A stretch of DNA of 5,282 nucleotides from an uncultured Alphaproteobacteria bacterium (GCA_913060845.1 CAJXVF010000228.1:1-5282); one strand, 5' to 3'; counted from the stretch's first letter, positions 1 through 4,680 are shown. Notes: generated from the sequence alone by a model not told the origin. Numbers and translations are program-made.

Positions 1-26
1 CATCATTCGCCGCCCGGCGCGCCCGC

Positions 27-953
27 CTACTTCGCGTATTTACCCGTAAGCTGCGGCGTTGGCGTGTCGTGGCCTTGTTCCTTGCGGTTCAGGCGTGTCT
101 CGCGGCTCCATGTGCGTTTCAGGTCGTCCTGAACACTGATGGTCAGACGGCCCATGCCTTGGACTTCAAGCTCCACCGTATCGCCATCCTGGAAGGAGCT
201 TAGGCCGCGGTGGTTAGTGCCAGTCGCCACAATATCGCCTGGTTCTAGCGTGTGAATGGCGCTGACCCATTCAATGATTTTAGGGATTTTGTGCGCCATG
301 TCAGAGGTATTGAAGTCCTGCTTGCAGTCTCCATTTACCCAAAGTTTCACATCCAGGTTTTGCGGGTCCGCTACTTCGTCCGTCGTCACCAGATAGGGGC
401 CGATGGGGGCGAAGGTGTCGCGGGATTTCGCTTGGAAGAACACGTTGCGCTCTGGCGGTAAGCCGCGCGCAGACCCATCAATGAAGTTCATGTAGCCGAA
501 GATGTGCTCGAACGCCTTTTCTGCCGGCACTTTGCAGGCGCGCTTTCCAATGACGAGCGCCAGTTCGGCCTCACCCTCAAAGATGGTCGCAGGCGCATCC
601 GGCAGGACCATCGTGTCGCCATTGCCGATGATCGCATTGGCAGCCTTGTGGAAGGCGTTTGGCGGAGGAGCAGCGGGAAGCGTGCCATTCTCCATATAGT
701 TCACAGCCATGCAGGCAATGTTGCCGGGCCGCGGCGTCGGCGGGCGAATACGGACGTCGCTTACAGGAATTGCGGGTCCAGCTTTAGCCGCTGCTTCCAG
801 CTTGCCGCGATAGTCATCGAAGCGCGCGATCAGGCCGCTCATCCGGTCGCCTGGATTTGTGTGCGGGATATCGGCGATCAGGTCCGTCACATCGACAACG
901 CCAGTGTCAGTTAAAACGCCCAGGCGGAAATCGTTAAAGTGCATCAGTTTCAT
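27..953 (-). CDS. Fumarylacetoacetate hydrolase (FAH) family protein
   Basis: A 308-residue member of the FAH superfamily, cytosolic enzymes that use Mg2+ or Mn2+ to hydrolyse, decarboxylate or hydrate beta-diketo and related acids. Residues 1-70 form the short N-terminal region. The catalytic domain runs from about 75 to 275. It shows the metal-ligand pattern EGEAELALVIGK (Glu128, Glu130) and Asp159 in FIDGSARG, then KSRDTFAPIGPYLVT (176-190) and GDIVATGTNHRGL (239-251) near the substrate pocket. The common SARD is SARG here. A charged tail of about 30 residues follows the fold. The ATG at 951-953 is supported by AGGAGG at 962-967, 8 bases upstream. The gene lies 38 bases after the cupin gene on the same strand, so the two are probably cotranscribed. 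The family call is firm; the substrate cannot be read from sequence. Confidence 0.93.
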   Translation of the reverse strand: MKLMHFNDFRLGVLTDTGVVDVTDLIADIPHTNPGDRMSGLIARFDDYRGKLEAAAKAGPAIPVSDVRIRPPTPRPGNIACMAVNYMENGTLPAAPPPNAFHKAANAIIGNGDTMVLPDAPATIFEGEAELALVIGKRACKVPAEKAFEHIFGYMNFIDGSARGLPPERNVFFQAKSRDTFAPIGPYLVTTDEVADPQNLDVKLWVNGDCKQDFNTSDMAHKIPKIIEWVSAIHTLEPGDIVATGTNHRGLSSFQDGDTVELEVQGMGRLTISVQDDLKRTWSRETRLNRKEQGHDTPTPQLTGKYAK

Positions 954-991
954 GGGGAAGGCCTCCTGGCGCTTAGAAAATATAGGTGCTG

Positions 992-1342
992 CTATTCGAT
1001 TGGGATGAAGATAGAATGGCGTAACTGCCCTTCAATCGCCTTGGAACAATGGCCTTTGCCGTGTGTGTCCTCAACCAGGATCACTTCACCAGCACCAATC
1101 ACCCGCGTTTCCCCATCACTGGCTGAAATGGCAACGCCTGCATCCAGATTGACAATGTATTGGCGGCGCGGGGCAGGGTGCCATGCATAGTCATAACTGC
1201 CCGGCGTTTCCCGGAAGATGACGCCTGTTGCAGGCAACGTGTCAGACATACGACCGCCCGGCCCATCTTTGGTCCACTCGACCTCGATATCCCTGAAATG
1301 CGTTTCGCCGTCATCGTCAACGTAGAGATTATGGATGCGCAT
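992..1342 (-). CDS. Cupin-like domain protein
   Basis: A 116-residue protein that fits a single small cupin barrel. The region around WHPAPRRQYIVNLDAGVAI (54-72) matches the first cupin strand pair. GAGEVILVEDTHGKGH (83-98) matches the second, in the variant with D-T-x-G-K-G-H in place of the textbook PxG motif. His55 and His98 are candidate metal or ligand contacts, but the full HxH...E...H set is not visible, so catalysis is uncertain. The start is ATG at 1340-1342, because AGGAG lies at 1350-1354 with a 7-base spacer. An upstream in-frame ATG at 1384 would start inside the inverted repeat and has no ribosome site. It is the first gene of a leftward pair with the FAH gene and is divergent from the MBL hydrolase. 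Such cupins in catabolic operons may be small-molecule sensors, isomerases or dioxygenase-like; which one applies is not known here. Confidence 0.8.
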   Translation of the reverse strand: MRIHNLYVDDDGETHFRDIEVEWTKDGPGGRMSDTLPATGVIFRETPGSYDYAWHPAPRRQYIVNLDAGVAISASDGETRVIGAGEVILVEDTHGKGHCSKAIEGQLRHSIFIPIE

Positions 1343-1349
1343 GGTCTGG

Positions 1350-1354
1350 CTCCT
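1350..1354 (-). promoter_or_regulatory. Ribosome binding site setting the cupin gene start
   Basis: AGGAG on the minus strand, 7 bases before the ATG at 1342. It favours the 116-residue product over a longer reading from 1384. Confidence 0.75.
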
Positions 1355-1370
1355 ATTGCTTGATATTGAA

Positions 1371-1405
1371 AAGCGTAGCCGCATCGGGGGAGGGACGCTA
1401 CGCTT
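1371..1405. promoter_or_regulatory. Perfect 9-bp inverted repeat in divergent promoter region (candidate operator)
   Basis: AAGCGTAGC at 1371-1379 and its exact reverse complement GCTACGCTT at 1397-1405 are separated by 17 bases. The arm centres are 26 bp apart, about two and a half helical turns. The repeat sits in the 89-base gap between the divergent cupin and MBL start codons, 28 bases from the first and 26 from the second. This fits an operator for a dimeric or tetrameric regulator controlling both directions. A 9-bp RNA stem with a 17-base loop in the MBL leader is the alternative. No convincing -35/-10 pair could be assigned on either strand. Confidence 0.55.
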
Positions 1406-1421
1406 GTTCTCTATCTGTAAG

Positions 1422-1426
1422 GGAGG
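1422..1426 (+). promoter_or_regulatory. Ribosome binding site setting the MBL hydrolase start
   Basis: GGAGG lies 5 bases before the ATG at 1432. It supports this start over the in-frame ATG at 1360, which would add 24 residues unlike the family and overlap the inverted repeat. Confidence 0.8.
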
Positions 1427-1431
1427 CGGCT

Positions 1432-2313
1432 ATGCGGCAGATCAAAATTGGCGATATCACGATTGACGCAGTGATCGAGCGGGATGGCCCTTGGCGGCAA
1501 CCCAAGGACTTCTTTCCAGCCTTTGACGCCGCAACATTTGATGCGCATCTGCCTTCAATGGAGCCAGAGGTATATGACGCAGCGCTTGGCATGATCGTCA
1601 TCACCTACCAAAGCTTTGTCGTGCGCACGCCCCATCACACTATCTTAGTTGATACCTGCACAGGCGAGCATAAAGGCCACCCAGCCCCGTTCGATTTCCC
1701 GGGCAAAGAACGCTGGCGCGAGGAGCTATATGCGCTCGGTGTCGCCTATGAGAGCGTGGATTATGTCTTCTGCACCCACTTGCACATCGACCACACGGGC
1801 TGGAATACAAGCCTTCGTGATGGCCGCTGGGTCCCGACATTCCCAAATGCGAAATATGTCTTCCACAAGGATGAATACGCCGTTTGGGAAGCTGAGCATG
1901 CCAAGGGCGCGAACCCGCCCGGTACCGTATTCCAGGATAATTGCCTGCCCATCGTAGAAGCAGGGCAGGCGTTACTGGTCGATGATGATTATGCGCTGGA
2001 TGACCTTGTTACGTTGACGCAAACGCCCGGCCATTCACCGCATCACTGCTGCATCAACCTGCATTCGAAAGGCCAGCGCGCTGTCGTAACGGGTGATTTG
2101 ATGCACCACGCCATCCAGTGCCGTGAGCCAGACTGGGCCGCTGCACCGGACTGGGACCCCGCAGAGGGCATTAAATCCCGCCGGAATTTCCTGACGTCAG
2201 TTGCAGAAACGGACACATTGATTCTGCCAATCCATTTTCCGTCGCCCACCGCAGGGCTTGTGATGGCAGATGGCGATGATCGGTTTCATTACCGCTATAA
2301 GCGTGAGAAATGA
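1432..2313 (+). CDS. MBL-fold metallo-hydrolase (AHL-lactonase-like group)
   Basis: A 293-residue soluble metallo-beta-lactamase-fold hydrolase. The dinuclear zinc site is complete: HLHIDH at 116-121 (His116, His118, Asp120, His121), His201 in QTPGHSPHH, Asp222 in VTGDLMHH and His268 in LPIHFPSPTAG. The PGHSPHH and HFPSPTAG segments resemble the branch holding N-acyl-homoserine-lactone lactonases and related esterases or lactonases, rather than antibiotic beta-lactamases or glyoxalase II. No signal peptide is seen, so it should act in the cytosol. It is divergent from the cupin-FAH pair and shares the inverted-repeat promoter region, suggesting joint control and use in one pathway, perhaps ring-opening of a lactone or an ester intermediate. 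The substrate is inference only; quorum quenching cannot be claimed. No clear terminator follows. Confidence 0.92.
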   Translation: MRQIKIGDITIDAVIERDGPWRQPKDFFPAFDAATFDAHLPSMEPEVYDAALGMIVITYQSFVVRTPHHTILVDTCTGEHKGHPAPFDFPGKERWREELYALGVAYESVDYVFCTHLHIDHTGWNTSLRDGRWVPTFPNAKYVFHKDEYAVWEAEHAKGANPPGTVFQDNCLPIVEAGQALLVDDDYALDDLVTLTQTPGHSPHHCCINLHSKGQRAVVTGDLMHHAIQCREPDWAAAPDWDPAEGIKSRRNFLTSVAETDTLILPIHFPSPTAGLVMADGDDRFHYRYKREK

Positions 2314-2330
2314 CAAGAGCATAGTGCAGA

Positions 2331-2460
2331 AAAATGCGAAATAAAAAATAATAATACATGGTCATAGTAAATAATAAGGTTGTTATATTTTTTTACTTTA
2401 AGGAAAAATATGGAGATGTATTTTTAGAAGTTAAATAATATCTGTATTAATTATTGAGAA
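2331..2460. other. AT-rich intergenic segment
   Basis: By hand count only 24 of 130 bases are G or C, far below the flanking genes. It includes A- and T-runs (2342-2347, 2389-2394, 2421-2425) and many TA steps, but no convincing ORF. A weak stem (ATAA/TTAT with a 5-base loop) before a T-run near 2380-2394 might serve as a poor terminator for the MBL gene. The segment probably contains the promoter of the small membrane protein gene and could bind an AT-preferring nucleoid protein of the Ros/MucR or H-NS type; that is inference. Confidence 0.5.
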
Positions 2461-2467
2461 ATTGATG

Positions 2468-2516
2468 TATATCCTCATCGCTCGCGCAATCAAGCGCGTT
2501 GGATATATTTTGATTG
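2468..2516 (+). promoter_or_regulatory. Leader with two competing stem-loops before the small membrane protein gene
   Basis: An outer stem TATATCC (2468-2474) with GGATATA (2501-2507) encloses an inner stem CGCGC (2483-2487) with GCGCG (2494-2498) and loop AATCAA (2488-2493). CAATCAA (2487-2493) is also perfectly complementary to TTGATTG (2510-2516), ending 9 bases before the ATG at 2526. The two pairings could be alternatives, or a tight pseudoknot. This is a possible translation-control leader, with no match to a riboswitch family I know. It may be chance. Confidence 0.3.
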
Positions 2517-2525
2517 GATTGTTTA

Positions 2526-2876
2526 ATGGAATTGCCAGTATGGACGAAGCCTGCCGTAACCGGAATGGTCGCAGGCGGCTTGGTTGTCGCCGTTGTTGGC
2601 TTCGCTTGGGGCGGTTGGGTGACAGGCTCAACCTCGATGGAGATGGCGAACGATGCATCGATTGATGCGGTCACTGTGGCACTAACGCCTTACTGCGTTG
2701 AGCGCTCCAAAATGGACCCTGAAGCCGACGCGGTTTTGAAGAAGCTCAGGACCGTCAGCAGTTATCAAAGGCGGGGTGTCGTTGAGGAAGCCGGTTGGGC
2801 AACGCCGCTCGGCTCTGAGGAAGTTAATCGCAATTTGGCTGTAGCTTGCCAGGCTGAGATCAGCAAAACCATGTAA
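2526..2876 (+). CDS. Small conserved membrane-anchored protein of unknown function
   Basis: A 116-residue protein. Residues 9-33 (KPAVTGMVAGGLVVAVVGFA and the WGGWVTG that follows) form one glycine-rich transmembrane span close to the N-terminus. A hydrophilic region of about 80 residues follows, most likely in the periplasm. That region carries Cys57 in TPYCVER, Cys108 in AVACQAE, and the motif GWATPLGSEEVNR (90-102). The pattern of TM + WGGWVTG + alanine-rich helix + C-V-E + WATxxGSEE + Cys resembles a widespread uncharacterised alphaproteobacterial protein family, recognised from memory and not searched. The two cysteines could form a disulfide. The ATG at 2526 is preferred because the span follows directly; an in-frame TTG at 2514 would add four residues. 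Neither start has a strong ribosome site. The gene is convergent with the SNase-like gene. No function is claimed. Confidence 0.8.
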   Translation: MELPVWTKPAVTGMVAGGLVVAVVGFAWGGWVTGSTSMEMANDASIDAVTVALTPYCVERSKMDPEADAVLKKLRTVSSYQRRGVVEEAGWATPLGSEEVNRNLAVACQAEISKTM

Positions 2877-2886
2877 TTTTGTCCCT

Positions 2887-2915
2887 CGCGTGTGGGTGTT
2901 CGCATCCCGTACGCG
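2887..2915 (+). terminator. Strong hairpin 10 bases after the small membrane protein gene
   Basis: CGCGTGTGGG (2887-2896) pairs with CCCGTACGCG (2906-2915) through 8 Watson-Crick pairs and two G-U wobbles in plus-strand RNA. Two further pairs (TG with CA) and one bulged T leave a TTCG loop (2899-2902). Its position just after the stop suggests mRNA 3'-end formation or stabilisation. No T-tract follows, so it is not a classic intrinsic terminator. Confidence 0.45.
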
Positions 2916-2930
2916 CGGTCTGAACTATCA

Positions 2931-2965
2931 TAGAGCAATGTCTGATCAGGTCAGGCATTGCTCTA
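2931..2965. repeat. 35-bp palindromic element, candidate interspersed intergenic repeat
   Basis: TAGAGCAATGTCTGA (2931-2945), loop TCAGG (2946-2950), TCAGGCATTGCTCTA (2951-2965): a 15-bp stem with one G-U/C-A position. The TAGAGCA...TGCTCTA ends resemble short dispersed palindromes common between genes in alphaproteobacterial genomes. It lies almost midway between two convergent stop codons, where a bidirectional terminator would be useful, but no T-run follows on either strand. There is only one copy in this window, so repeat status is inferred. Confidence 0.55.
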
Positions 2966-3025
2966 GCTTGATTGGCTAGCGCCATATCCTTGCCAACGCT
3001 GTTTTTAGTGGCACTGAATTAGAGG

Positions 3026-3487
3026 TTAGGCGCGTGAGAAACAGGGTTGATCGTCTACATTACCGTTGCTGGCTTGACGGCAGGTGTTCCAAATGGGGCG
3101 TCGATTGCGCCTGGCAGCCCGTTCCTGCCCAGCATACGCGCCGCCCGAGTAGCGCTTGTAGTCCAGCGCTAATCCCCGCCGCACCATTTCAGCGCCAAGG
3201 TCTGGAATGGCATCGGTTCCGCATACAGCAACCGTCCGCCTGTATCGATCCTTCCCCCGCGCCTGACAGCGAACATCCTGCCCCGCGATCATATCCCGCA
3301 TGGCAACACTGGCCGCCCTCCCACAAGCCCATCGAGCGCCGTTCGGACGCGCGCAAGTCTGCGTGAATTCAGGCGCATCCATGCCCCATAGCCGATAATA
3401 GACGCCGCCCGCATGAATGCTGTCGCCGTCATCTGCGACTGCGCCAACGCCGATTAACAGGGTTGCGACAAGTGTACTTAGAGCCAC
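3026..3487 (-). CDS. Thermonuclease-like (SNase fold) protein, exported
   Basis: A 153-residue staphylococcal-nuclease-fold (TNase-like) protein, expected to cut DNA or RNA with Ca2+. Residues aligning with the S. aureus active site are present: Asp22 in DDGDSI, Arg32, Asp37 and Glu40 in YRLWGMDAPE, and Arg84 in KDRYRRTVAVC. Further family marks are MVRRGLALDYKRYS and the late Trp in RRPIW. A hydrophobic N-terminus (residues 1-18, ALSTLVATLLIGVGAVA) looks like a signal peptide with cleavage near AVA, so the enzyme should act outside the cytosol. The start is GTG at 3487, 9 bases from GGAGG; GTG at 3493 is the alternative but leaves only 3 bases. Neither gives the usual basic n-region. The frame stays open upstream with no ATG, GTG or TTG up to the tRNA. 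Five cysteines in the mature part could form disulfides. The gene is 95-101 bases downstream of tRNA-Pro and convergent with the membrane protein gene. Confidence 0.88.
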   Translation of the reverse strand: MALSTLVATLLIGVGAVADDGDSIHAGGVYYRLWGMDAPEFTQTCARPNGARWACGRAASVAMRDMIAGQDVRCQARGKDRYRRTVAVCGTDAIPDLGAEMVRRGLALDYKRYSGGAYAGQERAARRNRRPIWNTCRQASNGNVDDQPCFSRA

Positions 3488-3496
3488 TGCCACTGG

Positions 3497-3501
3497 CCTC
3501 C
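3497..3501 (-). promoter_or_regulatory. Ribosome binding site setting the SNase-like GTG start
   Basis: GGAGG on the minus strand, 9 bases from GTG 3487 and 3 bases from GTG 3493. The spacing favours the shorter form. Confidence 0.6.
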
Positions 3502-3588
3502 AGGCAGACGGGCGCGACAGAATAATCGCATTCCTGGCGCCATCAATTTCTAGTCTGCTGAATATTTCTGGTAAGTCATTGAAAACAT

Positions 3589-3665
3589 TGGTCGGAGTGG
3601 CAAGATTTGAACTTGCGGCCCCTGCCTCCCGAAGACAGTGCTCTACCAGGCTGAGCTACACTCCG
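3589..3665 (-). tRNA. tRNA-Pro (anticodon CGG), CCA encoded
   Basis: The 77-base cloverleaf is complete: acceptor CGGAGTG/CACTCCG, D stem GCTC/GAGC with loop AGCCTGGTA, anticodon stem CTGTC/GGCAG with loop TTCGGGA (anticodon CGG at 3629-3631, G at position 37 as usual for tRNA-Pro), variable loop GGGCC, T stem GCAAG/CTTGC with loop TTCAAAT, discriminator A (3592) and encoded CCA (3589-3591). It reads CCG proline codons. It lies between the stress protein and SNase-like genes on the same strand, with a promoter of its own. No duplicated tRNA 3' end, which would mark an integrated element, is visible in the window. Confidence 0.97.
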
Positions 3666-3678
3666 TGTCGCGTCGGTT

Positions 3679-3707
3679 CGTATAGCTGGTAATCATGGGG
3701 GCTGCAA
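3679..3707 (-). promoter_or_regulatory. Candidate sigma-70-type promoter of tRNA-Pro
   Basis: Minus strand TTGCAG (3707-3702) and TATACG (3684-3679) are separated by exactly 17 bases. Transcription would start near 3672, about 7 bases before the mature tRNA end. The stretch after the -10 is GC-rich (CCGACGCG), as expected for stringently controlled stable RNA promoters. The -35 lies inside the hairpin arm that follows the stress protein gene. Confidence 0.5.
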
Positions 3708-3740
3708 GCGGGAGAATAGAACCTCGGTCCCGCCTGCAGC
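3701..3740 (-). terminator. Hairpin at the 3' end of the universal stress protein gene
   Basis: In minus-strand RNA, GCTGCAGGCGGGA (3740-3728) pairs with TCCCGCTTGCAGC (3713-3701): 13 pairs with one G-U wobble and a 14-base loop. It starts 7 bases after the TAA at 3748. No T-tract follows, so it may stabilise the end or act as an imperfect terminator. Confidence 0.5.
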
Positions 3741-3747
3741 TGCTTGA

Positions 3748-4566
3748 TTAGTGGGCTATGAACGTTGGGCGGGCAAGGACTTCGAGCATGTGTTGGGTGA
3801 CACCGCCGAGCACGAGTTCCCTGAGGCGGCTATGGGTAAATGCGCCCATCACGACGAGGTCCGCATCCATCGCTGCAGCCGCGTCTATCAGCTGATCTTG
3901 CGCCGTCCCTTTTGGTGGAATTGCGTGGGCTTCGGCTTTGATACCGGCCCGGTTGAGCCCGGCGCTGATCCTGGCCAGTGCCGATTCCGGATTAAACCCG
4001 TCACCAACTGTGAAGATGTTGACCGTCTTTGCTTGACGCAGAAGCGGTGCTGCACCCCATACGGCCCGGGCCGCTTCCGCGCTGTCATTCCAGAAGATTG
4101 CGACCCTGTCACCGAGCGATTTCACCTCTTGCAAAGGCGCTATCAGGATCGGCCTGCCGGTTTCGAAGAGCGCGGCATCGACAATACCATTAAATCCGCC
4201 GCCTTCTGGGCCGTTTGGGCAGGGCAGGACGGTCATGCCATAGGTCCGGCCTGTTTCGGCGATAAGGCTGCGTCTGGAGCCGATCAGATCAAGGACCTTG
4301 GCACCTGCATTGCCGGGCCATGCTTCTATCAGCGTCTGGCAGGTGGCGGCGTCTGCGGCCGCGTCTGCAGCCGCTGCAGTCATAATCTGATCAACAAGTG
4401 CGCCGGACAGACCTTCGCCAATCATTGGAATAGCGTCTGCTGGGTCGCGCCGGGCGATCAGAGCATCTATGGGTGCCTTTAGCTTCTCTGCCGCAAGACT
4501 GGCTGTAGATAAGGTTGCCGCGCCATGTTTCGGATCGACGAGGGCGAGGATTGAAGATAGGGACAT
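3748..4566 (-). CDS. Universal stress protein (UspA family, tandem-domain type)
   Basis: A 272-residue cytosolic protein, about twice the length of a single Usp domain. The C-terminal domain (about 137-272) is canonical: GDRVAIFWNDSAEAARAV (152-169) as the first strand and helix, then DLVVMGAFTHSRLRELVLGG (236-255) and VTQHML, the nucleotide-binding-type G-x-x-x-H-S-R-x-R-E...GGVT signature. The N-terminal half keeps the SSILALVDPKHGAATLSTAS start of the fold but lacks a clear nucleotide signature, and has an Ala/Asp-rich tract (residues 64-74), so it may be degenerate. The ATG at 4566 has GGAGG at 4572-4576, 5 bases upstream. An FNR/FixK-type box and a possible -10 lie in the upstream gap, suggesting induction under low oxygen, as known for Usp genes in several proteobacteria. 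The precise physiological role is not known. Confidence 0.93.
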   Translation of the reverse strand: MSLSSILALVDPKHGAATLSTASLAAEKLKAPIDALIARRDPADAIPMIGEGLSGALVDQIMTAAAADAAADAATCQTLIEAWPGNAGAKVLDLIGSRRSLIAETGRTYGMTVLPCPNGPEGGGFNGIVDAALFETGRPILIAPLQEVKSLGDRVAIFWNDSAEAARAVWGAAPLLRQAKTVNIFTVGDGFNPESALARISAGLNRAGIKAEAHAIPPKGTAQDQLIDAAAAMDADLVVMGAFTHSRLRELVLGGVTQHMLEVLARPTFIAH

Positions 4567-4593
4567 AATGGCCTCCGCTGGTTGCCTGTGTCC

Positions 4594-4599
4594 TCAATA
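4594..4599 (-). promoter_or_regulatory. Possible -10 element of the universal stress protein gene
   Basis: TATTGA on the minus strand, 27 bases before the start codon. With transcription starting near 4587, the FNR-type box would be centred about 45 bases upstream, close to the class II activator position. It matches TATAAT at only three of six positions, so the call is weak. Confidence 0.35.
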
Positions 4600-4625
4600 G
4601 GTGGGGCTGGGCGGAGGGAAGTGGT

Positions 4626-4639
4626 TTGACCTAAATCAA
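4626..4639. promoter_or_regulatory. FNR/FixK-type binding site
   Basis: Read on the minus strand the site is TTGAT-TTAG-GTCAA; on the plus strand it is TTGAC-CTAA-ATCAA. It matches the FNR/FixK/Anr consensus TTGAT-N4-ATCAA at 9 of 10 positions, and the one difference (GTCAA) is common in natural sites. Its centre is 66 bases upstream of the stress protein ATG, in the 114-base gap after the CysQ-type gene. It probably activates the stress protein gene when oxygen is low. Confidence 0.7.
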
Positions 4640-4643
4640 GCGG

Positions 4644-4660
4644 GCTGAAGTTTTTTCAGC
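4644..4660 (-). terminator. Short hairpin downstream of the CysQ-type gene
   Basis: GCTGAA (4644-4649) and TTCAGC (4655-4660) form a 6-bp stem with a 5-base loop, 20 bases after the CysQ-type stop codon. No T-tract follows in the gene's direction. It is weak evidence for a transcript end. Confidence 0.3.
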
Positions 4661-4680
4661 ATCCTGTTTCGGTGTAGTGT

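Noticed and set aside
1..6. Minus-strand ATGATG at the left edge, possible start of a third gene of the cupin-FAH operon
   Set aside because: Only two codons lie in the window and only a weak purine-rich stretch precedes them, so it cannot be supported without sequence to the left.
504..914. Plus-strand frame of 136 codons opposite the FAH gene
   Set aside because: It is fully antisense to a well-supported gene and has no recognisable motif or ribosome site.
1432..2313. Calling the MBL protein an antibiotic beta-lactamase or a proven quorum-quenching lactonase
   Set aside because: The fold and zinc ligands are clear, but the loop motifs do not match class B beta-lactamases, and sequence alone does not establish AHL hydrolysis.
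2462..2665. Plus-strand frame overlapping the start of the small membrane protein
   Set aside because: The alternative frame is Arg-rich with no family resemblance, while the frame from 2526 has a clear membrane span and conserved-looking motifs.
2992..3013. TGCCA/TGGCA stem with T-run in the loop downstream of the SNase-like gene
   Set aside because: Only 5 pairs with a 13-base loop; too weak to call a terminator.
3589..3665. tRNA-Pro as an integration site for a mobile element carrying the SNase gene
   Set aside because: No integrase and no repeat of the tRNA 3' end is visible in the window, and the SNase-like gene looks like resident chromosomal coding sequence.
3751..4482. Open plus-strand frame of 243 codons opposite the universal stress protein gene
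   Set aside because: It is antisense to a clear Usp family gene. The translation is rich in Cys and Trp with no domain pattern, as expected from GC-biased codons read backwards.
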